A DNA stretch of 33,159 nucleotides, taken from contig CALZOH010000002.1 in NCBI GenBank assembly GCA_945827465.1, forward strand, positions 1 through 33,159, given 5' to 3'. The position numbers and the translations under genes are program-made. Numbering within the stretch: position 1 is the first letter of the stretch; every line of letters begins with the position of its first letter. Of this stretch, positions 27,055 to 33,159 are shown piece after piece. The notes under the pieces were generated by a model, which searched no databases, was not told the DNA's origin, and worked only from the letters and a program-made list of their open reading frames with translations. This stretch comes from an uncultured Prevotellaceae bacterium. GTDB taxonomy: Bacteria > Bacteroidota > Bacteroidia > Bacteroidales > Bacteroidaceae.

Positions 27055-27678
27055 TTAGATTTGTCCGCTTTCAACCATTCTGACAATGCGCTCGGTGAAT
27101 TTGTCATCGCCCTCGGGGTCGTAATGCTTGGTCAGACTATTGCCGAAAAGGCCGGCCATCACTTGATAAATACTGGCCTTGAGCGGACCTAAAAAGGCGC
27201 GAACCATTTCGTAAGAAGTTTGTCCGCATTCGCGGTCGATGAGCTTCACCAACAATTTGCCCTGAGAGCGCGACAGCTTGCGCACCACCGGCGTGTATTG
27301 TTCCTTGATGCCTTTTTCGACCAGGGCAATATGTTGCTTCTTTCTCTTCTCGTCAGGAAGCGTCGCCAGGTAGTCATGGGTTTCAATCAGCGTGGTTCTC
27401 ACCAGTTGGGCGTAGGGGAATACATATTTGATGTTTTTCACCATGCGGTTGTAGCGTTCGCGCTCTTTCTCGTTCTTGAACACCATCGGCGGGTAACGGT
27501 AGAAGGTGTGCAACCTGACGTTAGGAATGCTGTCACCCTCATAGTAAGCGCGGTCGACGTGGACGTAAACACCCACCTGCAGCGTGTCGTTCTTGGGCAC
27601 ATTGTCGTCACCTTCCGCCTTACAAGTAAGGGCGGAAAAGAGCAGACAGACTATCAGAAGCCACCGGGGTTGATACAT
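27055..27678 (-). CDS. DUF4294 domain-containing protein
   Basis: 207 aa with signal peptide; 'YAQLVRTTLIETHDYLATLPDEKRKKQHIALVEKGIKEQYTPVVRKLSRSQGKLLVKLIDRECGQTSYEMVRAFLGPLKASIYQVMAGLFGNSLTKHYDPEGDD'. Confidence 0.85.
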   Translation of the reverse strand: MYQPRWLLIVCLLFSALTCKAEGDDNVPKNDTLQVGVYVHVDRAYYEGDSIPNVRLHTFYRYPPMVFKNEKERERYNRMVKNIKYVFPYAQLVRTTLIETHDYLATLPDEKRKKQHIALVEKGIKEQYTPVVRKLSRSQGKLLVKLIDRECGQTSYEMVRAFLGPLKASIYQVMAGLFGNSLTKHYDPEGDDKFTERIVRMVESGQI

Positions 27679-27711
27679 ACGTAAAGTTTTCTAAAATCAG
27701 GGATGGTGCGG

Positions 27712-27719
27712 CAAAGTTA
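27712..27719 (-). promoter_or_regulatory. Putative -7 element (TAACTTTG) for the DUF4294-CotH-sulfatase operon
   Basis: caaagtta on + strand, about 33 nt upstream of the DUF4294 ATG. Confidence 0.5.
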
Positions 27720-27823
27720 ATGGAAAAGTTTTATTGCAGTGGAAAGCAGACTGTTTTTTTATGAATCAATAATGTAAATAAGGATTTTAAGCGGGATGAG
27801 CGGTAAGGGTCGATATTTATCTT

Positions 27824-27831
27824 TACTTTTG
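27824..27831 (+). promoter_or_regulatory. Putative -7 element (TACTTTTG) for the EEP-family gene
   Basis: TACTTTTG fits TAnnTTTG, about 30 nt upstream of the ATG at 27862. Confidence 0.5.
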
Positions 27832-27861
27832 CACCATTCAAACTGACAAAGAAGATTAACG

Positions 27862-28869
27862 ATGAAAAGAAAAGATGCTTTACTTCCGCTGGGCGCTCTT
27901 GGGCAGCGCATGGCGATAATGGTGTTGTTGATGTTGGGTCTCTCGCTCCAGGGGCAAGCCTCGGGCAAGGATGGAGCCAAACCCAAGAAGGGATTCCGAC
28001 TGCTGTATTGGAACATACAAAACGGAATGTGGTGTGGACAAGACGATAACTATGCTTCCTTCGTGAAATGGGTGAAAGAGCAGCGCCCCGACGTCTGCGT
28101 ATGGTGTGAGGCGCAAACCATCTATTATTCCGGAACGGCCAAGGCGATGAAAAAGGAAGAGCGCTATCTGCCCGACCATTGGGCAGAGCTGGCTCGACGC
28201 TATGGCCATAAGTATTGGTATATCGGCGGCTATCGCGACAATTATCCGCAGGTCATCACCTCGCGTTATCCCATTGAAAACGTGGAACGCATCACCGGCA
28301 ATGCCGACACCACCGTGATGCACGGTGCCGGATGGGCCACGATAGAAGTGCGCAAGCAGAAGATCAATATTGTCACCCTTCACACCTGGCCGCAGGCCTA
28401 TGCTCCCAATGCCAAGGACCGCGAACTGAGCAAGCAGCGCAACGAAGGCTCTCAATATCGCAAAAAAGAAGTGGAGTATATCTATCGTCACACCTTGGGC
28501 AAGCAGCCCGGTCGCGAGCAAGAATATTGGATGATGATGGGCGACTTCAATTCGCGTTCGCCTCTCGACAACAAGGTATATAATTATACGCTCGACAGTC
28601 CGAACTTCTGGGTGCATCATTACATCTTGGGCAATACGCCCTACATTGACGCGGTGGCTCACCAGCATCCCGGAGAGTTCTTCTCGTCAACCGGTTCCAA
28701 TTCGCGCATCGATTTCGTCTACTGCACACCTTCGCTCTATGAATGCGTGACAAGGGCTGAAATCATTACCGACGATTATACCCGTCCGCGCAGGGATGAG
28801 CAAAAGTTGTCGAACTTCTGGCACCCTTCCGACCATCTTCCGATTCTTGTTGACTTTGAGTTGAAGTAA
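27862..28869 (+). CDS. Endonuclease/exonuclease/phosphatase (EEP) family secreted hydrolase
   Basis: 335 aa; 'FRLLYWNIQNGMW', 'RPDVCVWCEAQTIY', 'INIVTLHTWPQAY', 'YWMMMGDFNSRSPLDN', 'SRIDFVYCTPSLY', 'WHPSDHLPILVDFEL'. Confidence 0.92.
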   Translation: MKRKDALLPLGALGQRMAIMVLLMLGLSLQGQASGKDGAKPKKGFRLLYWNIQNGMWCGQDDNYASFVKWVKEQRPDVCVWCEAQTIYYSGTAKAMKKEERYLPDHWAELARRYGHKYWYIGGYRDNYPQVITSRYPIENVERITGNADTTVMHGAGWATIEVRKQKINIVTLHTWPQAYAPNAKDRELSKQRNEGSQYRKKEVEYIYRHTLGKQPGREQEYWMMMGDFNSRSPLDNKVYNYTLDSPNFWVHHYILGNTPYIDAVAHQHPGEFFSSTGSNSRIDFVYCTPSLYECVTRAEIITDDYTRPRRDEQKLSNFWHPSDHLPILVDFELK

Positions 28870-28896
28870 CGGTCAGCCGATAGTTCTCCTATCCAA

Positions 28897-28935
28897 AACA
28901 TCCCCCAACGTTCTTGCGAATGGTTGGGGGATGTT
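28897..28935. terminator. Bidirectional terminator between convergent genes
   Basis: Perfect 13-bp inverted repeat aacatcccccaac (28897-28909) / gttgggggatgtt (28923-28935). Confidence 0.8.
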
Positions 28936-28957
28936 TGATGAATGACAACTGCTGAGT

Positions 28958-31066
28958 TTAGATGAGTCCGCGGTTTTTCAGCAGAGCGTCTACGTTGGGC
29001 TTGCGTCCTCTGAAGTTAATGTAAAGCTTCATGGGGTCTTCGCTGTCGCCCGGTTCCAGGATGTTCTTGCGATAACTTTCGGCCGTTTCCGGGTCGAAGA
29101 TGCCTTTTTCCTTGAAGAGTTCAAAGCCGTCGGCATCGAGCACTTCGGCCCACATATAGGTGTAGTAGCCGGCTGCGTAGTGGCTGCTTTCAAAGATGTG
29201 GCGGAAGTAAGGACTGCGGTAGCGATAAGTGATTTCGGCCGGCAGACCAATCTTTTCGGCAATTTGCTTTTCAAACTTGCGGATGTCGATGTCGTGCATG
29301 GCGGGCATCGGTGTTTTGTGCCATTCGATGTCGAGCAGTGAAGCGGCAATGTATTCCACCGTGGCAAAACCCTGGCCGCACTTGCTGGAAGCTTCAAGCT
29401 TTTGAATCAGGCTGTCGGGAATCACTTCGCCGGTTTGATAGTGCAGGGCATAGTTCTTGAGCACTTCCGGCTCCATGGCCCAGTGTTCGTCAATCTGTGA
29501 AGCCAATTCAACGAAGTCGCGGTCAACATTGGTACCCGACTGACCGCGGTATTCGGCCGTGGTGAGCATTCCTTGCAGGCCGTGACCGAATTCGTGGAAT
29601 GCGGTGAGCACTTCATCTACCGTGAGGAGCGAAGGAGTGTCTTTAGAGGGCTTGGTGAAGTTGCCTACATTGAAGATGATGGGGCGTTCGTTGGCGCCTT
29701 GGTAGTTATACTCGCCTTTGAACTCGCTCATCCAAGCGCCCTGCGACTTGGTGGCGCGGGGGAAGTAGTCGGTCATAAACACGGCTACGTGCTTGCCGTC
29801 CTTGTCCTTCACTTCATAAACGGTTACTTCCGGATTATACTTGGGAGCGTCGGGCAGTTCGGTGAAGGTGATGCCGTAGAGGCGGTTGGCGATGTAGAAA
29901 AGACCATTCTTTACGACGTTCTCTAACTTGAAGTAGGGGCGAACATCATTTTCAGACAAGTTGAACTTGTGGGCTTTGAGCTTCTCGATGTAATAATAGT
30001 AGTCCCAGGGTTGAATGTCGAAACCGGCCAGTTCCTTCATTTCGGCCACTTCTTGCTTTACCTTGTTGACAGCGGGTTTCCAAACCTGGTAGAGCAGGTT
30101 CTCGGCTGCTTCGGGAGTTTTGGCCATCACTTTGTCCATCATATAAGCGGCAAAGTTGTCGAAACCGAGCATCTGGGCCTTCTTTTGGCGGAGGCGCAAG
30201 AGTTCGTTGATGTTTTTGGAGTTGTCAAACTCATTGCCGTTGCTGCAAATGGAAGTATAGGTGAGGTAGATTCTTTCTCTCAGGCCGCGGTTCTCGGCGT
30301 TGGTGAGAATGCTGAGGCGGTTGGTGGAGTTAACGGTAAATACCCACTTGCCCTCTTTGCCTCTGTTCTTGGCTTCGGCAGCAGCGTTCTCAATGATGGC
30401 GGCGTCGAGTCCGGCCAACTCTTCTTCAGAGTCCACCACTACTTCAGTGGCGTTGATGTCTTTCAACACGTTGTTGCCGAACGAGAGTTCAAGGGCGGCA
30501 AGGCGTTGGTTGATTTGGCGCAGTGTGTCTTGCTGCTGGTCGGTGAGCAGTGCACCGCTTCTCACGAGGTTCTTGTAGTAGTCGTCAAGCAAGCGCTCCT
30601 GAGCCGTGTTGAGATTCAGTTCCGCTTTCTTGTCATAAACCTGCTTGATGCGTTCAAAGAGTTTTTTGTTAAGGGCTACCTCGTCGCTGTGAGCCGTGAT
30701 GAGCGGTTGGGCTTCTTCCGTGATTTTCTGCATTTCGTCCGTGTTGTCGCTGCTGTTCAAGGCAAAGAGCACGGTGCTGACTTTGTTGAGCAATTGTCCG
30801 GCGTTGTCGAGTGCCAAAATGGTGTTTTCAAAGTTGGCTTCATCCGGATTGTTCAAGATGGAGTCGATCTCCTGATTGTGGGCTTCGATGCCGGCCTTGA
30901 TGGCGGGGATGTAATGTTCGTACTTGATGTTGGCGAAATCAGGAATGTCAAACTCGTTGGGATATTCCGTGAGGAAAGGGTTGGCGGTTTCCGTAGTTTT
31001 AGGTCCGCAACTGATGGCAAATGCTAATGTTCCTGCCATAATGGGTAAGATAAATGATTTTTTCAT
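28958..31066 (-). CDS. M3 family metallopeptidase (peptidyl-dipeptidase Dcp-like), lipoprotein
   Basis: Start MKKSFILPIMAGTLAFAISCGPK (lipobox); zinc motif 'DEVLTAFHEFGHGLQGML'; 'NPFLTEYPNEFDIPDFANIKYEHYIPAIKAGIEAH' N-terminus; 'SPYFRHIFESSHYAAGYYTYMWAEVLDADGFELF'. Confidence 0.95.
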   Translation of the reverse strand: MKKSFILPIMAGTLAFAISCGPKTTETANPFLTEYPNEFDIPDFANIKYEHYIPAIKAGIEAHNQEIDSILNNPDEANFENTILALDNAGQLLNKVSTVLFALNSSDNTDEMQKITEEAQPLITAHSDEVALNKKLFERIKQVYDKKAELNLNTAQERLLDDYYKNLVRSGALLTDQQQDTLRQINQRLAALELSFGNNVLKDINATEVVVDSEEELAGLDAAIIENAAAEAKNRGKEGKWVFTVNSTNRLSILTNAENRGLRERIYLTYTSICSNGNEFDNSKNINELLRLRQKKAQMLGFDNFAAYMMDKVMAKTPEAAENLLYQVWKPAVNKVKQEVAEMKELAGFDIQPWDYYYYIEKLKAHKFNLSENDVRPYFKLENVVKNGLFYIANRLYGITFTELPDAPKYNPEVTVYEVKDKDGKHVAVFMTDYFPRATKSQGAWMSEFKGEYNYQGANERPIIFNVGNFTKPSKDTPSLLTVDEVLTAFHEFGHGLQGMLTTAEYRGQSGTNVDRDFVELASQIDEHWAMEPEVLKNYALHYQTGEVIPDSLIQKLEASSKCGQGFATVEYIAASLLDIEWHKTPMPAMHDIDIRKFEKQIAEKIGLPAEITYRYRSPYFRHIFESSHYAAGYYTYMWAEVLDADGFELFKEKGIFDPETAESYRKNILEPGDSEDPMKLYINFRGRKPNVDALLKNRGLI

Positions 31067-31088
31067 TCTGGATAATATAGTTTGTATT

Positions 31089-31934
31089 TCAATATTTGTA
31101 GGGAGTGCCAATGAAGCCCACTTGTTGGAAGTCTTCCGGCTGCTGTTCGATAATCCAATTGATGTAGGTCATAAACATCCAGGCTGTGTATTCGTAGCCC
31201 ATGGCGTTCATGTGTCCGCCCAAGAATAATTTCTTTCGGAACTCGGTACCTTCTTTATATAAAGGAGCGGCGTACTTGGCCAAGTCGATGATGTAAACGC
31301 CATCGAAGAGGGTTGCCATCTTGCGAATGGCTTGGTTGTAGTTCTCGGTGGCTTTATCTTCCTTGCGTCCGGGATTGGTCACCAAGAAGATTTTCGAGTC
31401 GGGCGAAATGCTTCTGACGCGCTGGATGATTCCTCCGTAGTTGCCTGAGTAGGTGTCTGCGTTTTTGTTGAAGTCGTCTTTGCAAATATCCTTCTCGGGA
31501 TCGCCCACTGCGACCTTTTGGTTCTGGTCGTTCACTCCGAGGGCTATGATGTAAGCCTGCTTCGGACTTGCCTTGGCATCAATGTTGTGATTGCGGTTGG
31601 AGGGTTGATCCCAAAAGTGGCTGATCCACCCCTTGGCCGTTTCGCCTCCTTGAGAGTAGTTATCGCCTTTCACGCCCATGGCGGCACACATGCGCTGTCC
31701 CCAAGAGTAGTCGTAGAAGTCATGATAACCTTTCTTCCCGTTTTTGTCGCGGCTTTCGTGTTCACCGCTGGCCAAGGAGTCACCGATGAATCCCCATGAA
31801 TGGAAAATACTGCAAAAACCCGGATTGGAGCTGACGTGAGCCAAGGGGTTGAGGGTGTTGTCAATGGTTTCGCCCTGAATGAAGGGTGTTAAGAGGGAGA
31901 AAAACGTCATGAGAAGCAATTTTAGTCTCAACAT
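31089..31934 (-). CDS. SGNH/GDSL hydrolase family protein
   Basis: 281 aa with signal peptide; 'SWGFIGDSLASGEHES' (block I), 'YIIALGVNDQ' (block III GxND-like), 'FLGGHMNAMGYEYTAWMFMTYI' (block V xH). Confidence 0.88.
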   Translation of the reverse strand: MLRLKLLLMTFFSLLTPFIQGETIDNTLNPLAHVSSNPGFCSIFHSWGFIGDSLASGEHESRDKNGKKGYHDFYDYSWGQRMCAAMGVKGDNYSQGGETAKGWISHFWDQPSNRNHNIDAKASPKQAYIIALGVNDQNQKVAVGDPEKDICKDDFNKNADTYSGNYGGIIQRVRSISPDSKIFLVTNPGRKEDKATENYNQAIRKMATLFDGVYIIDLAKYAAPLYKEGTEFRKKLFLGGHMNAMGYEYTAWMFMTYINWIIEQQPEDFQQVGFIGTPYKY

Positions 31935-32125
31935 AGTGATGGAATATTGATAGAACGAAATAAACGCTATCCAGACAAGGAACTTTCCGATTGTCTAAGG
32001 GTGCAACGACTTTCGATTGAATGTTCAATGTCAGCGAATAGTTATTATGAAAGTTTGCTTGATTTCGTTGGCAAAGTTAATGCAAACCAAGCGAAATGAG
32101 CGAGAAATACCTTGTCTTTTTCTCA

Positions 32126-32161
32126 AAAGGGACGCTATTCGGAGTTGAGTAGCGTCCCTTT
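32126..32161. terminator. Terminator-like hairpin
   Basis: aaagggacgcta (32126-32137) / tagcgtcccttt (32150-32161), perfect 12-bp stem, downstream of the - strand PspC gene. Confidence 0.75.
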
Positions 32162-32207
32162 AGTAGTTTCATCTCCGACTTGAGTATGCACCGGGATGTA
32201 GTTCTTG

Positions 32208-32396
32208 TTAATCATTATTGGGCATAATCAGGCATAGGATGATGTAGGCCACTATGCTTGGGATGATTGCCGTGAAGCAGGCGATGAGTGTGTAAGCGAC
32301 TCTTACAAGCGTGGGGTCAATGTCGAAGTAATCGGCAATTCCTCCACAGACGCCCGCAATCTTTTTGTTGGGGCTTTTGGTCAGTTTCTTTTCCAT
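32208..32396 (-). CDS. PspC domain-containing protein
   Basis: Start MEKKLTKSPNKKIAGVCGGIADYFDIDPTLVRVAYTLIACFTAIIPSIVAYIILCLIMP, a canonical PspC domain. Confidence 0.95.
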   Translation of the reverse strand: MEKKLTKSPNKKIAGVCGGIADYFDIDPTLVRVAYTLIACFTAIIPSIVAYIILCLIMPNND

Positions 32397-32451
32397 ATTT
32401 GTCGATTTGATGTGTGAGAACAAATGGGTGGTCAAGAGTGCGTAGCTATGT

Positions 32452-32820
32452 TTACTTCAGGAAGGCGAAGTAGACGGCTGCCACCAGGCAGAGAAACGAG
32501 ACAAGATGATTCCAATGCAGGCTTTCTCCCTTAAACAGCAGCGTGGAGAAGCCGATAAATACGATGAGCGTAATGACTTCTTGCACCACCTTGAGTTGCA
32601 TCAATGTGAACGGACCTCCGTTGCCTTGAAATCCGATGCGGTTGGCCGGTATTTGGAAACTGTATTCAGCCAGGGCAATGCTCCATGAGAACAGGATGAC
32701 GGCATATAGCGGCCAGTTGGTGCTGATTTTCATCTCCTGCAATTTGAGATGTCCGTACCAAGCGAAGGTCATGAATACGTTCGATACGATGAGCAAAAGT
32801 ATGGTTTGTAGAGCTTTCAT
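32452..32820 (-). CDS. DMT-like small membrane protein, DUF486 family
   Basis: 122 aa; 'TFAWYGHLK', 'VILFSWSIALAEYSFQIPANRIGFQGNGGPFTLMQLKVVQEVITLIVFIGFSTLLFKGESLHWNHLVSFLCLVAAVYFAF'. Confidence 0.94.
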   Translation of the reverse strand: MKALQTILLLIVSNVFMTFAWYGHLKLQEMKISTNWPLYAVILFSWSIALAEYSFQIPANRIGFQGNGGPFTLMQLKVVQEVITLIVFIGFSTLLFKGESLHWNHLVSFLCLVAAVYFAFLK

Positions 32821-32907
32821 CTTTTATGAATGAATTTTGCGGCTGCAAAATTATGTGATTAATATTGAAAAGAGATACTTTTCATGGAAATAATATAAAT
32901 ACTATTA

Positions 32908-32947
32908 GTTCGCGCGCATCAAGATATACATCCTGATGCGCGCGAAC
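32908..32947. terminator. Strong GC-rich hairpin, terminator-like
   Basis: Perfect 14-bp inverted repeat gttcgcgcgcatca (32908-32921) / tgatgcgcgcgaac (32934-32947), just downstream of the truncated - strand outer-membrane gene; no clear T-run. Confidence 0.55.
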
Positions 32948-32965
32948 ATGAGATAAGACCTATGC

Positions 32966-33159
32966 TTATTGATTCTTTTTCTTGGGTTGTTTGTTGAGTC
33001 GGTAAATGACGTGGAGCATGGCGTAGCGGGGCACCACGTTATAGCGCGTCTCGGTGCGGCCTTGAGCGTTGACCGTGCGGTTCACGTTCGAGAGGTTGCC
33101 CAAGAGGTCGAAACCGTCGATGAAGCAGGTGAGGCTGCCGCCGAGGAAGGTGCGGCTTA
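32966..33159 (-). CDS. Partial outer membrane beta-barrel protein (C-terminus only), paralog of the 7617-10511 protein
   Basis: Reverse translation to the stop at 32966: SRTFLGGSLTCFIDGFDLLGNLSNVNRTVNAQGRTETRYNVVPRYAMLHVIYRLNKQPKKKNQ*, closely similar to '...MMIDGFDIFGNLSNIFQVLNSQGRTETWHNSLPRYFMIHIFYRFNKQPKKKK'. Truncated by the window edge. Confidence 0.85.
   Translation of the reverse strand, partial: SRTFLGGSLTCFIDGFDLLGNLSNVNRTVNAQGRTETRYNVVPRYAMLHVIYRLNKQPKKKNQ

Noticed and set aside
27880-28668. 262-aa minus-strand ORF opposite the EEP gene
   Set aside because: EEP catalytic motifs are on the + strand; the antisense product is low-information.
29969-31027. 352-aa + strand ORF opposite the M3 peptidase
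   Set aside because: Antisense of a well-supported metallopeptidase; no recognisable domain.
1-33159. Anti-phage defence or secondary-metabolite system
   Set aside because: None of the intact genes belongs to recognisable defence or biosynthetic families; the window is mostly housekeeping and glycan/surface genes.

Overview
This looks like a Bacteroidetes (Bacteroides/Prevotella-like) chromosomal window. The left part carries housekeeping genes: dprA, a 4HBT thioesterase, DUF2851, dapB, lepB, and a lepB-like paralog that appears to have lost its catalytic Ser and Lys. An iron-dependent alcohol dehydrogenase, a large outer-membrane beta-barrel protein and a DUF2807-type lipoprotein follow. 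The gene-poor interval at about 11.6-12.48 kb contains at least 11 DnaA-box-like 9-mers within roughly 465 bp. It sits at a gene-orientation switch and, in sampled lines, at a G/C skew switch, so it is a strong candidate chromosomal replication origin (oriC). To its right are a transporter / AGE-family epimerase / lipoprotein cluster, a TrmH-family methyltransferase, a GH27 alpha-galactosidase, a WbqC-family protein and a membrane pyrophosphatase. Next come a 41-bp tandem array of palindromic units and a GC-rich non-coding island. The right end holds a DUF4294-CotH-sulfatase operon, an EEP-family hydrolase, an M3 peptidase, an SGNH hydrolase, PspC, DUF486 and a truncated paralog of the outer-membrane protein. 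The most notable observations are the putative oriC, the apparently dead signal peptidase paralog, the palindromic tandem array and the poorly characterised sugar cluster beside the origin. All calls come from reading the sequence and supplied ORFs; no database searches were run.
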